This document shows, piece by piece, positions 42,236 to 54,883 of a DNA stretch of 64,000 bases (position 1 is its first letter; every line of letters starts with the position of its first letter). The DNA is from Scolanthus callimorphus (taxonomy: Eukaryota; Cnidaria; Anthozoa; Actiniaria; Edwardsiidae). A program made the position numbers and the translations under genes. The notes below the pieces were generated by a model that was not told where the DNA came from, did no database searches, and saw only the letters and a program-made list of their open reading frames with translations. Location of the stretch: contig CM066922.1 in assembly GCA_033964015.1 (NCBI GenBank), positions 1,504,856 to 1,568,855 of the forward strand, written 5' to 3'.

Positions 42236-43739
42236 AAACGGAGAAAGGTCTTGGTTTACCTGTGGTGGGGCAGGCACGCACGCACGCACGGACGCGCCAG
42301 CGATACCAGTATGGGAATACCGCTGAACCATGAAAAATGAACTCGATCGTATACCTGAGTTCTACTTTGAGCTATTGTATTCTTCCTGCGATACCTATGG
42401 TGCTCCGCTCTGCGGCCTTCGGCCGCTAAGGAGCTCCGCTATTATCAATATGAATATCCGCGATAAAGGTCGATTGCAGTGATTCTGACGTATGATCAGA
42501 GCGCGAAGAGTACAACCTCTCATAAAACATTTGTTGCTCTTTTAAAATTTCCTTAGGTGTCTCTATTACAGTATTTTCATTAACACGAAGTTTTGTGATG
42601 TGCTTCCTATTATGGCTCCTTTTTTCTAGGCTATAAAAATATCTTGTGTTTTTTTTCCCTTTTTCATACCAACGCACCTTGCTTCGCATGATTGATTCTC
42701 AATTATTTTGGCTTTAACGTTAATTGACTGCCCCCCAACTTTATCCTTTTCACTCAAAGCGCAGTTAAAATCGCCGCAAATTAATAGATTTTCTTCCGGA
42801 AATTCTTGCAAAACTTTAGCCACCCGGTCTATGAACAATAATTTTTTGATCGTTAGGGAGATAACAATTGCATACCGTGAAAACATCATTATTGAGCTTG
42901 AATTGCACAATTACAAAGCGCCCGTAGGGATCGTGGATAGATTTTTCAATTTGAATATCAAATTTTGAATTAATTAAAATTGCAACACTTCTTCCCTTGG
43001 CACTTGGGGCATGACTATAATAAATATCTCCACCCCACTCTGTTCGCCATTGTTCTTCAATTTCTTTAGAACTTGACGTTTCCTGAATACAAACAATTTG
43101 AGCATTTTGCTGATGAAACCACCTAAAAACCTTTCTACGTTTAAGCATGCCTTTTATACCCTGTACATTTAAAGAAACACATTTCAACTGCACCGGACCA
43201 TTTAGTAAACAGTTACCCCCTTGAGATTTGAAGCTTACCGCTCAAAGCAAAAACGCAAATAGAAATTTTTAGATCACGGTCAGCCGATTTCACAACTAAA
43301 TTTGAGGGACTTAAACACATATGAAAAACATAAACATAATAAACATTACATATATTACTTACTCCGCTGCGGGGCCAGGGAAATAAAGCCCCCTTCCATC
43401 CGCTTAGACGCATGAATGCGAAAAAGCGCGCACTGGGACAAAACAGACGGCATGTAAGCTCTACATTCCACACAATTAACAAGTTGGCTGGCTTTATCTT
43501 ACATTGGACAGTACTCTCTGTTAATAAACAGCTTGTCTGGGTACGGTCTACTAAAATACGCTAGCATACCCTTCTCCCTTGCATCTTTTAGCTTCTCTGA
43601 TTGAACTTTTCTCCTTCTAACAATTTCTTTAGGGAAATCCGCGGATATACCAAACCCAGTGTCTTTGAGAGCCTTGACCTTGGAGAACACTAGCTCGCGA
43701 TCCTTGTAGCGTAAAAAGCGGACCTACTCACTTGGTTGA

Positions 43740-46700
43740 GAGCAGTAAATGACACAATATATTTTTTCTTCTTCAAGTATGATTTAGCTACTATGGATTC
43801 TTCACAAGCTTTCTACTAGGTCAGCTGTCTCAGTTTTGGAATCTGCACTGCAGATAACAAGGAATTAAGTGACTGATGTAAAAATATTGATGTTACCTTA
43901 CAAGATCTAGTAACCACCACCTTTTTTTGGTAACATGCTTCTACTGAGTTAATTCAAAATTGAATGGCATAACTGCAATTTGTAAACTTCTCCTGGAACT
44001 AGTTTTACAGATAGAGGACCACTGTATTAATGCTTTGGCAATTCCATGAAAGAGCAAGTGCCAGTTAAATAAATTAGTACCCTGATAACAGTGATAAGTT
44101 CAGAAGAGCACTGAAATGACAATCAACTGTCCCATAAGTGGGTTGAAAAGTTTTTATTAAAGCCTGAAGCAATCCATTTTACCAATGTTGACATTCTTTG
44201 CTTTTCATCAGTTCTATATAATATTCTCGTACAAGTATATCACAATTTCTAAGAAGTGCAAAAAGCTGGTATCATCAGAGTTTGATCAGCTACTTTGGAA
44301 ACATTTTACTGCTGGCTCATTTCAATCTGCTAACAGTCAAATACCTCAAAAATGAGGTATTTGTTGTCAATAGATGTATTTGTTAAAATAGAGAATAAAA
44401 TAATTTCATTTTTCTAGCTTATTTTATTAGGAGTCAATATAAGCAAACAGAATTTATGTCAAAATCAAACAAACCAACTTGCTTATAATACTGTTCTGTC
44501 AGATATCCCCCTCAAAAAGAAGCCAGAGATGTTTTCCATGACAGATATAGTTGCCACAGTGAGGGTGAAATATGTAAACTGGATGGTACTGAAGTTATCC
44601 CAAGCTTCACTCATGTCACGCCAAGAAACTGTGAGCATGCACGTAAGCAAGTGAAGTTTAGAAAGTATGCAAGTTCAGACAATCATTCATTCTTGAGCTT
44701 CGAGGTGTTATAGTCCATTTTTTAATTACTCCTTGATTTATTTATACTGTAGTTTTTATTATCATTTTACCTTGAATGTTATTGGCCTATCTTCTAGTAT
44801 GAATGAAAGCTTTTATAGAAGGTCTAAGCTCTAAGATATAGCCTCTCACAGGTTCTGAAATCTAGGCATTATAACACAAAGGCAGTCATTACTAGCAACA
44901 ATTTTCCTCTGGTAATCCTGGTATTCTTTTTATCTCATTTGAGACTGACATGCTTTAGATGTGCCAGACTGACAGGTTTCCGTAACGCAGAATGCATACA
45001 AATATCCATGTGTCCATGACCATGTCCCTAGTCAAATATCAAGGCCCCATTCAACAGTGCAGTTCTTCGTGGTGTTAGTTTTTTAAATCAATTTTTGACA
45101 ACTCTTGTATCTTAGTTACACTCCATGACCGAGCAGCATACTCAAATCTTGAAATATGTCAATCGCTATCTTCTGCTGAAACATCAGGCAGTTCTTGTAA
45201 GCCATAATCATCGCTTGTGACGAAAAGTACGCTTTGAAATTTGCAAGGAATGGGAAGGAATTTACAGAGGAAGACGATAAATAGGAGACGTGGTGGCGAA
45301 CTTTTACACGAGTCCAACTCATTTTGTTGAAATTCAAGAGAATCTGTACAGTAAATGTTTGTTTCTCGACAACAACATCCCCTGAAGCTTTTTCTTGCAA
45401 AAGTCCTCATCATGGGCAGGGTATGACGGTTAAACTCATTATAAATATTGAGAAAATATCCTTCCTTTGCACTGCTCCGTGTTCGAACGCGCCGCCATTT
45501 TGCTACTATCACAGAAATATGCAACCGCTGACCGCGACTCAAGTCTTTGTAACTTACCGCTTTGGCGCGCATTTGGGCCCGCTGTGATTAGATCTGGAAA
45601 TAAGTCACACGTAGTTTCTAGGACCCAGTTTAAATGAAACCATTTGATTACCTTGAGATCGGCAGCAAAATCGGGTCTTTACTCGATGTCAAAAATCTGC
45701 TTGAAAATGTTGTCTCATGAATATTAATTAATTGATTATTTTTCGAAAACGGCTCGTTGTGTCACTGAAGTATCTCTTGAAAACAAAACTACATTCTATA
45801 TGTCTTCATTGTGTGGTGCTATATTTTTGAAAAAATGGGGGAAGTTAAGGATTTTTTTGTGTGTTCACCTACAGGACACAATAATCTTACCTATGCTTGA
45901 GCATGCTCCTTAGAAATATTTTCAATTGATAGCTTCATAGCTGTTGAAAGAACTGAAGTGCTCAATTTGTTTGCCCAGAAAGCAAAATGAATTGACATCT
46001 GAGCTGGTCTAAAAAACACAAGTTGTGTATACTTACTGAATTAAAAAATAAATTTGGTGAGAAATTCAGGTTTCTGTTTTGATAAACCGATTAACTACTC
46101 TTAGATTGTATACACGCTGTCTCAAGATTTGATAAATGGTGACTTGTGAGTGGAAATGATAAAATAATGTTACAGTCAAACAAGATGTTCTCTTCCCTAC
46201 AATTTTGCAACATTGCCTAGCAACATTGATGGACAGCTTCCTTTAATCAAATTCAAAAAAATCTTTTGTATCTGTCTTCAAGATATTGTACCAGCGAATA
46301 GTCCAATTTCCAATTCATCCAACTATGGTCTTCCCCTCCAGTGCTCAGACATGGGCGAATGAAAGTTGTGCACGACAATTGCATTTGATACCAGGCAAGT
46401 TGTCCATCAATGTAAAGAGTGAAGAGAACAACTGATGTGACTGTAATAATACAAATGTCATTTCACTTCTCCTAGTTAATATAAGCATAAAAAAAAAAAG
46501 TTGTTTAGAAGCATCTGATAAAAGATATACAATAGAGGGTAGGACATTCAGAAGTAACTTGCTGTGCATTGTTTGTTGCAGGTTCTGAAGGTGTAGGTGT
46601 ACATGTCTATGCCCAATTCACAAAGGGAACATAATGCCATTCTTGGCTTGATGACACAAAATAACTGCACCCTGCAAGCAAATACCAATTCCTAGCACAA

Positions 46701-48299
46701 ATGCTGGTGGTTCAGAGATGACACATGTTAGATAAGGGCTACAGTATTATAAGAGCATTTCACTTCGATTGATTTTCAGAAGTAGAACTATATCAAGAGA
46801 GAGTCCCTTTCTGGGGAGTAGGGGCTACTTTCAAGAGTTTTCACTACAGATAGTTTAGTGCTCAGTAGAACATCACAATGCTTTATCAAAATCCTCTTTG
46901 CTTCAATTTTCCTTGTAATAATTATATTGCCACCTCAAAACCCAATATTGTCAACAGGTGTAATTGTATTGTAATTGTATTGAACTTGTCGGAATGCTCT
47001 GTTAGTAATAAAAGCATAATGAATAGTTCACCAATATGGAGTCTCATCCTTTTCGTAATCCATCATTGAATCCCAGGGTGAAAATGAGCTTGTATTCAGT
47101 CTGGGAGGGCCCCGAAATATCAGGGATAGGATAGGATAAAAAGCCGGTTCTTGCGGTTTGAATTTCAGTGTGACTCAGACATTCGCAGAGGAAGGTCCAC
47201 AGATCCTAAAATCAAACAATTTTTATTTGAAGGCAGCTAAATAAACGTTTTATTATTTAGTTTTATCCTGCCCGCATTCAGAATAAAAGAAAAACAAACG
47301 AGAAATAGAAATAGTGTGCCATTTGTTTACAAATTCGTGATACTCAACAGTGCTTTTCCCTGAGTTGAGTCTGCAATGTAAACTTGGAGAGCAGCGGTAG
47401 TTGCGCATGGCATAAGCAAAAAAGTCCCCTGTTGCTAGAGTCTATTTTAGACATATTCGTGACGGGGTCCCTGTGGCGCCCTATTTGGATGATAAAAGCG
47501 CGCGCACGATGTGAAATGGTCGGCATGAAAATCTAAAATTGGTAACTAAACATTACGTTAGTAGCTGATTTGGGGAACCATTGTCTACAACGGTGATCTT
47601 GCATCGAAAAATGATTGCATATGGTGTTTAAAAAGTAACATCTTGGAAGGAAATCAATCTCTAAAATATTCACGCTACCTTCTATAAGTCCCTACACTAC
47701 AGCCAACAGCTCCAGACTAAACCACCTGACTTGTCAAATAACACCAGGTAGCATGTAAACTATTTCGGATAGGCAGGCTACTATAAGCGCTCATCGTAGA
47801 AGAAAAATATCAATTCCACGACTTTGCTTGGCTTTTTTATAATCGATTTTCGTGAGCTGAAATAATATCGGTCGCTTCTGTAGTTAGCGAAAAAGGAAAG
47901 GTTTTAGATAAAATCCGATATTTGATGGAAATTTTCTTACCAATTGAAACAAAAAAGACACTTGTCGAAGAGAAAATCATCTAGCTTTTGATGCAGACCA
48001 TTTTTCTTCATTGATTCTTGAGAAGAACTACTATTTTTCCCCGGCGCGAGACACCACCGACAAAGGCAATACTTGTCACCACAGGCAACCCAAGTTTTTT
48101 TTTTCTTCAGAAGCTCCTTAGAACCACAATTTTTTTATAATATTTTAAATCTCGGAGTAAGTATTCTATCGCCGTGATAAAACCTTTCATTCCAAAAAAT
48201 AAAAACACTGTAAACCAACGAAAAACCAGGGAAAATTTGGGCCATAAAGAAGAGAGAAAAGATCAATATTTTACTTAATTTTGTTGGTTGACCGTTTAT
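43740..48299. other. 4.5 kb with no recognised gene
   Basis: AT-rich sequence on both strands without family matches. An ATG at 45572 on the minus strand is followed after five codons by GTAAGT, which could be a first-exon border, but nothing downstream supports it. Short A/T homopolymers only. Confidence 0.35.
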
Positions 48300-48463
48300 C
48301 CCCCCTCCCCCCTAAATCAATTTGGTTATGAAGGGCGTCCATCCCTCGACACGTTCCTTGCAACATTGCTTCGGGGGAGAGGGGGAGGTGAAATGACAGG
48401 AGTAAAGCAAAAAAAAGAAGCGATTTCAGTAATTTTCTCTACACGTTTTGTCCAAGATTGTAA
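48300..48463 (+). repeat. dispersed repeat, copy 2 (with 36164-36334)
   Basis: Direct copy of 36164-36334, differing by a few substitutions and one-base indels in G and A runs. Both copies stop abruptly after TTTTGTCCAAGATTGT. Confidence 0.9.
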
Positions 48464-50735
48464 CTGAAAGTTGTCACTAGGATCCTGAAGTTATAGTAAC
48501 ATAACTAAAAAGTACGCTGCATACGCAAGCGTTTATTTTCAATCCATGCTAGGTTCAGTGTACATATAAACCATCAGAGCTACCCACAACAAGTACTTCT
48601 ATCGTTTTATGTTACCTGTCTCTCTCAAGAGGTTAGTGTGATTGGTACCTAAACAAGAGCTAAAAAAATCAAGTTAGTAGTTATAAGTTAGGACGTTATG
48701 TTATTCTATCCGAGAATGCCTGGCTATCTGAAGTGTTGCTTTAACAGCTACATTTTGAGTGAGATGTTTTTCACTTACAGTGGCACTGATAGAAAGAGAG
48801 AAATTATTCTTGAGCAATGTGATATTTCCGAAATATCTTGACCTTTCATGAAGTTGCTACTTGGTGGCCGCCACTGGATAGCATTTCTGAAAAAGTCACG
48901 GGGTCAAAGGGGTCATGCCACGGTGTCTCAACAAAATGTTACAAAACAAGACCAACGGGCTACATAAACAACTCAGAATCCTATATTATACTATTATTAA
49001 GTGTCTCAAAGAAAAAGGAACTGAAAATTGCATTGTATAGGCATTTGTACGTTAGATTTCATAGCTTTCAGTATCAAGTTCCCAAGTTGAAAACTGTTCA
49101 GCCTGGTAAGAAATAAAAAATACCATTGTGCAATCCAACTCCATCCGCTCGATAACATGCAAAAACACTCACAGATCTGTGCTTATATCTAGCAGTTGAA
49201 CGGTTATTTAACAAAGATAGACGATTATTTCGCTCGTTTCCCTTGAATTTGGCTACATTCAAGCTACCTACGTTAGCCCTAAAATAGTGACACTTCCCCT
49301 ATTAAGGGCATAAAATGTAACACATGAACACTGGAATAAGTCTGAAGCTGGGACAAAAGGTGCGGCTAATAACAAAACATAATATGCTAGGTATGACATC
49401 ACATGACAACCATAACAGACAATGAATTAATGCGATCCACAATTTTACCAGTTTTCAGATTATCAAATTGATTTCAGCGAAATTTCACAATTTCCTTGAT
49501 ATTGACATGCTTTGCCAGCCCCTTGCTAACAACAGAATTTTCAAGTGGGAAAGTGAAAAGTGCCTGGGAAAAAAATTAGCAACACCTCTGGACATCTGAA
49601 GTTACACATGAATTCTGCAGAAGTAATTGAAATCCAAACAACTATAAAACAAAAGGTTAATAGATAGAAACAAATTGTATAGCTGATAATGTAAAGCAAG
49701 ATATGTCCTCGGACCTGGTATCCGGGTTTGCAAGTTTGTGTAGCTCAAAAAACTAGATTGAAAGCCATAATGTACTGTACTGTATGCAGAGAAAACCTTT
49801 AGCTGGTAGAAACACAGAGCTTGCAAACAGAACTATAGGTTATCACACACCTTTGATATTATTCAATGATCACATTTGTAAAGTGCATTATCACCATGTT
49901 GTCGGAGAGAAAATCCCCTTCAGACATTTCCTGGATATTGTAAAACTCTGTACCCAACTGCCTATGTACTTTATGAAGACTCAATGAAGAGGAGAAGGCA
50001 AAGAAATGTAAGCCTTAAATTATTTGCAACGTCACTACACAAACTAAGCTTAAATGCAGGAAACAAAGTCCTTTGTACATCTTTTTTCTTGTGGTTTGTA
50101 TTTAGTGAATAATATTGATTTTGGGTAAAATTGTTAAACCTACAGATCTAAGTCAATTGACAGTGTGGGCGGTAAACCGGCAATTTAATATTATGGGTAT
50201 GAAATATCGAGTACCAGAAATGCCTTCGCACACATCTCGATTTCGCACTCCGACGTGACTCCAAAGATGCAGAATAATACCGCCTTGAGCTTTTCGCCGT
50301 CCAAGAATCCACGAATATAGCAAGATAAATCAATCAAACAGTGAGGGAGTTATTGAAATGGAAGGAAAAAGTCATTTCAATACCTGGGTTTCAATATCAA
50401 CTTACCACCTTGATTGACATGGCCGAGTGAATCGAGGCCCAGACGAGATCCCAAATAATATTTCAGCTCAAACAAAGCTCACTGTTCGACGTAACTATTA
50501 CTAAGGTAATGGAAGACAATCTCCACTCAATAATTCGTAAGATTTCTGCGCCACAAACCAGAGTTTTCTATCACAAAATGTTCCTTTACGACCAAGATGG
50601 CGCAGGTTGGGACCTCGTGTGGAGTTCCCTAGAGGGGGTGTCAATTGAATGGTTGGCTAGCTGGCGCGCGCGTGCCACCCCCGTGAAGGTAACTAGCATG
50701 TGCCTGGCACGTGCCATCCCGTGCTCCCAGCCTCT
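48464..50735. other. no gene recognised
   Basis: Only short unrelated frames. A 67-codon plus-strand frame at 49784 shows no family resemblance. Confidence 0.35.
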
Positions 50736-51042
50736 TTACAAATCAGTCGGGAATGCCATAAATGTTTGTATTGTCGGGCCAGTAAATCGTTTTGTTCCAA
50801 AAATGTTGTGTAGAAATTTGTCATTGATATCACGTTTCCTTTTGACAACCAATCCAAACTGTGAGGCTGTAATCCGTTTTTTTCTTTCTTTGTACCACAA
50901 CTGGCAGTCTGACTGCTGAACTGCTGCTTGCTCTAGACAATGCACTCTGTGCCTGAGGAAGAGTAAATTTCACTTTCTGGGGAACTTTCACACCTCCACA
51001 TTTCATGTTGCCTGCACTTTTTGGTTCCTTATACACTGCAGC
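50736..51042 (-). pseudogene. SWIM-YqaJ gene, exon with YqaJ nuclease start
   Basis: The exon opens at 51042 after CTTTTTCTTTCCAG and reads AAVYKEPKSAGNMKCGGVKV. The frame changes near 50950, then CQLWYKERKKRITASQFGLV VKRKRDI-type sequence follows, the N-terminal signature of YqaJ/lambda-exonuclease-like recombinases (W..R..RITAS.FG). The catalytic Asp/Glu/Lys residues lie further downstream and are not found in the window. The exon lies on the same strand and in the right order after the SWIM exons at 56.7-57.4 kb, from which it is separated by the 51636-56613 insertion. Confidence 0.6.
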
Positions 51043-51145
51043 CTGGAAAGAAAAAGATTATGGAATGAGTAAAATGCCTTAATAATAAGAAAATAACTTG
51101 ATGCTGTTACTCAGGGGGGCGTGGATATGGGCTGGGGGGATATTT

Positions 51146-51261
51146 AACCATTATCCTGCGAGATTGCGCAGAATATCGTCTGATACTTAGCCGACGAGGG
51201 ACGAAGTCCCGAGTTGGCTAAAATCAGACGATATTCTGCAAAATCGAGCAGGATAATGGTT
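51146..51261. repeat. 116-bp foldback element
   Basis: AACCATTATCCTGC at the left is inverted at the right end, and inner AGAATATCGTCTGAT and TAGCC..GGGAC are inverted around GACGAAGTC. Confidence 0.8.
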
Positions 51262-52819
51262 TTATTATTCAGCACATCGATAGCACAAAATCCCCCGAAA
51301 AAAATGACTTTTGTGTATTATTTACGCCCTCAAAACATCATATTTTCCTCAGAGACGGATATCGCAGGATAGCTGTTATGTACAGAAGACAGCTATTGGC
51401 GTTCCAATGACCATATTTGGGCAGTGCATCGATGTGCTGAATAATAACTGGGGATATTGGTACCTGGTAAATTAATGAAGATCCAGCTTGCACATCCCCA
51501 CACACAGTTGTGATCAGGGGCTGATCATCTTGCAAGAGATACTGCAGTGCACTGCCCTTTAAGCTGTTCTTTAATATTTTTATTTCGTCTTTCCCAGGTG
51601 CTAGCAGCCTGTTGATAAGATGAGATTTGATTTATAGCGGAACTCTGGTGGAGCCCCATATGCTAATGTGTGGTATTAAAACAAAATGAAATAAAATGAA
51701 ACAAAAATAAAATAAAAGTAACCCATCGAGCACCTTTCGCGTGGTTATAATTTCCGATGGACAGCCGCTGGTCTAAGTATCGCGGACGTGGTCTGCGTGT
51801 GTACCCAGGCAAGGTTCCTCAGCCTGCCCCATTGCTGACACAGCTAGGACTGAGATGTCGGAGCGAAAATTCTTCAAGGTCTCATGGCAAAGTCAAATGT
51901 AAATCGACTTTTCTGCCAAAATAGCAATCGCTAGTATATATTTTACATGTCAGCGACGTTTTTGATCGTGATTGTTGGCAGAGTGGAATGAAATTGAAGT
52001 GTAGACTGTGAAGTAATCGATGAGAAAATCAACAACTTCACATGTTTAATCACGCTATAAACGGCTTTTGATTGCAAAGAGAAGAACAAGAATTGCACAG
52101 GATTGTTTCAACTAAAGCACGGAGGGGATTAAGTTGTCCAAAACAAGGATTTAACTCAACAATCGACTCTTTAACTTCACGCGTGCTCGACGAGAAAAAC
52201 ATTTCACTCGATAAGAGGGAACTTTGTGCATGCTGATTCCCGGGATAACCGGCATTAGATGGGAAAAGGCCATAGAACTTTATGGAACTTTATGCCACCC
52301 GTTACATCGAAATCCTTTACAGGCGTTTAGCAAGGAAGGAAACTGAAGAAGAAATTGAAGCAGGTAAAGCTGTTGTTTAAAATGAGACGCTTTTCCATTC
52401 AACGCGAAAATCAGAGAAACAATTTATTGGCTGAATTTATGAAACACGAAAGCTAAATTATTAACTACTTAAATTAGCGTATATTTTAGTTCTGAATTTT
52501 TAAATAGTACCAAAGCTTGAGTAGTGGAACTAAAAATAGATGTTTGGTGTGAGCAAAAGGTGTTGGTTAACGGTTTTAAGGGTGATTCGTGATGTTCTTC
52601 AAGCTGAAGCCATTTTAATCGATTACACACAAACATATCCAATAGAGACTCCACAATAAACTATGTAAAATCTATCCTAAATAGCCCATTGTTAGACTCC
52701 TCTCATCTAGCTCTCTAGTTAGACACTGCTATAATTCATGGGGACATCATGTAGACTTTATTATATCCATTTTGAAATCACATTTATCTCTATTTTGGGT
52801 ATCGATCAACTCATAAGCT

Positions 52820-53089
52820 CTATTTTACGGTTTTCCTCGAAAAGGAGAAACCAGGAACACCGGACATCTCTTTGTATGCAAAACAGTTCATTATGTATGC
52901 AGAAAAGTCTATGGAAAATTGGAGAGTTTGTGGCTTGAAAACCATACTGAGTGGATTGTTGTTCTCCTTCAAAAACATCTCTATTGTGCTTGGCATGATC
53001 TTGAGGGACTCTGGCGCATAGTCTTTCGCCATTATTTTTACTTCTGCATAAAACTTGCCAAGAACTTTATCTAACTCGCTGGGTGCCAT
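52820..53089 (-). pseudogene. possible Crypton-like N-terminal domain fragment
   Basis: The ATG at 53089 reads MAPSELDKVLGKFYAEVKIM then AKDYAPESLKIMPSTIEMFL. This resembles the 'LD..L..F...v...dG..YEP.SL......i.R.L' helical domain at the start of Crypton-type (DUF3504/ZMYM-like) proteins in animals. Similarity fades after residue 50. No tyrosine recombinase domain is present nearby. It lies inside the 51636-56613 element. Low certainty; it may be only a chance pattern. Confidence 0.35.
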
Positions 53090-54031
53090 GGCATTTTCAT
53101 AAAATCCTGATTTTCAAGATGGCGGAAGGAGCTGATCGGACTGGAGAGAGCTCACTTTTTGAGAAAAATACTTAGCACTAGAAATTATATTAAAAGCTAA
53201 TTGTGCCTTGTTTGTATGGTGATTGTCTTGTCTTCTTTTCTAGGGTTTGAGAGCCCTTTTAGGCATGAAATCTAGTGTTGTTATCTCTTGTCTGACTCCC
53301 AACAAACCCTTTCGTGTAACAGCAACATTGAATTCCATGCTCGAAGGGGCTCTTAAACCCCAGGAAAGAAGACAAGACAATCAACAGCAGATAAACAAGG
53401 AGCAATTACGACTCAATCTATTTTCAAGTGCTGGAGCATTTTACGCAAAGAATGTCCATTTCGTATGGCATTTGGATTGTCCTGTGAGCCTCATGTTTTT
53501 TCGCTGGACTCAGGATTGGGATTTGGTGCAGGATGTGGTGGATTATTTGCTTCAAAACTGTCAATGTTGTGCAGAAAACTGATGTCAAACTTTGGAAAAT
53601 TGCCTGAAGAAAAGTCAAAATATTCTTCAAGGTACTGTAAATAACTAAAGTTATTCAAAGTTTTGTTTTATTTGATTTTTGTTATCAAGCAAAAGGAGAA
53701 AGGGGAGATTCCACACCCAAAAGTGCAGGAAAATTGTTTTTCTGCTATTATTTTCCTGCAAATTTAATTGCTCAGCGCCTTGTAATACTTAAATCCGATT
53801 GGTTAATTTTTTTCTAGTGTAACATTCTGTAACATTCATTCTTCTGGCTAAGATAAAGATGCGATTCGGGCTCCAGATAATGTGATTCGTGCTCAAATCA
53901 CACTGCTGAGAGCCAATCAGATTTCAGGATTTGCTAGTGATTTCGAAATGGATATAATAAACACTGTTATTATAACTCACTATCGTAAATTTGATTGGCC
54001 GAGAGCAAACAATCAATTCTCTATGTCACAT

Positions 54032-54090
54032 GAACTTGACATGCTAAATGCAATATCTGCAGTGGATATTGCATTTAGCATGTCAAGTTC
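54032..54090. repeat. perfect 26-bp-arm hairpin
   Basis: GAACTTGACATGCTAAATGC then AATATC (54032-54057) is exactly inverted at 54065-54090, with a 7-bp loop TGCAGTG. Part of the surrounding sequence (CAAGTTCAAAGTC, TTCCCAAGCC) recurs at 54516-54610. Confidence 0.95.
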
Positions 54091-54190
54091 AAAGTCCGCA
54101 CGTTCCCAAGCCCCTCATCCATGTCTTCATTTTCAATTTGAACAAATCCATTTTGGCATTGTATCAATTTGTATTTTTTAAAGTAATAAA

Positions 54191-54331
54191 ACAATTATTG
54201 AATTCAGTTTTCGCATGACATCGTGAGTTAGCAAAACCTCGTGCCTGTGTTATCTGCCTCAGCCTTCGGCAGATGACACAGGCCTCGGTTTTGCTTACTC
54301 ACAATGTCATGCTCAACCTCAACCAATAATT
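54191..54331. repeat. 141-bp foldback element
   Basis: ACAATTATTG...TTTTCGCATGACAT and GTGAGTTAGCAAAACCTCGT pair with the right arm (CGGTTTTGCTTACTCAC, ATGTCATG, CAATAATTG). The loop is GCCTTCGGC. Confidence 0.8.
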
Positions 54332-54695
54332 GCTTATGAACGCGAGGTGAAATCATAGCAAAAATATCAATCAGATGGGTAAAATATAAATCATAGTTAT
54401 TGAGATGGTAGTGCCTAAAACAGTTTTCATATACATTGAGCTCACTATCACAAATCTGATTGGTCGAAAGCAAACAATAAAATATGGAATGTCATGTTAA
54501 AGATATCACATTCAGCTTGTCAAGTTCAAAGTCGGTTGTTCCCAAGCCGCTCGTCCATGTTTGCATTTTGAAAGGGAACAAAGCCATTTTGAATAGTCAT
54601 TTGGCAAATTGTATAAAATTGTCTTCTTAAAGTGCAACTACTCAAATCAAGGCCACCAAAGCAAATTTTCTTGCAGACTGATTTTTAATTCTAAT

Positions 54696-54883
54696 TGTGT
54701 GTTTCCAGAAATTATCCCCCCCCCCCCCCCCCCAAAGGGATTGAAATTCCAGAGGGGTGGGGGTGGTGGGTTTACTTTATCTTTTCCATACAAATACTGT
54801 ATTTTTCTTCAGAAATTCCAGAGGGGGGTCACTTTTCAACACCCTTCCGTTGGGGGGGTACGGATATTTTTTGGAACCACACA
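54696..54883. mobile_element. short MITE, TGTGTGGTTCCAGAAAATAT family, copy 4
   Basis: Left TGTGTGTTTCCAGAAATTAT then a C16 run; right GGTACGGATATTTTTTGGAA then CCACACA. The interior has two ATTCCAGAGGGG blocks. Confidence 0.75.

Larger units (their letters stand above)
40439..42440 (-). mobile_element. 2,002-bp Helentron/DINE-like insertion in L1 ORF2, no target duplication
   Basis: On the minus strand it begins AGCGGAGCTCC followed by the hairpin AGCGGCCGAAGGCCGC. It ends GGAGCTCCGCTTTTAGCTAG then TGGCTAAATCTATAT. The inverted 11-mer is terminal at the 5' side but about 25 bp inside at the 3' side, next to a hairpin: the layout of Helentron-related DINE/HINE elements. The LINE frame resumes exactly across GATAAT/ATTACA with no duplicated bases. 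Inside are a tRNA-like sequence and three 125-bp tandem units. It has no coding capacity for Rep/helicase. Confidence 0.72.
38996..43690 (-). pseudogene. L1/Tx1-group LINE: ORF1 remnant, endonuclease and reverse transcriptase, interrupted
   Basis: Read on the minus strand. 43690-43499 matches the C-terminal domain of L1 ORF1p (AKALKDTGFGISADFPKEIV-like, RRRKVQSEKLKDAREKG). 43193 starts the apurinic-type endonuclease, MQLKCVSLNVQGIKGMLKRR, with the conserved QETSSSKE Glu and GDFNCAL; its frame breaks at the T6 run 42842-42847. About 300 residues of endonuclease/linker are missing at about 42690, where RSKVRWYEKGKKNTRYFYSL follows directly. After a 2-kb insertion (40439-42440) the polymerase continues: KTPGTDGLPAEFY, LFLDFEKAFDSLEW, SRGVRQGCPLSGFLF and the catalytic SQYADDT. 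Near 39200 a second deletion joins GKPPKIKKSTLI to a C-terminal AKYHLYMSFVK segment in frame. The copy is dead, but the polymerase core is open for 467 codons. Confidence 0.88.

Noticed and set aside
45159..45572. 137-codon minus-strand gene starting MRAKAVSYKDLSRGQRLH
   Set aside because: A GTAAGT donor follows the fifth codon, so the remaining frame would be intronic; no family match.
54716..54732. CRISPR-like or bacterial regulatory repeats
   Set aside because: No regularly spaced repeat-spacer array exists; the sequence is eukaryotic throughout.
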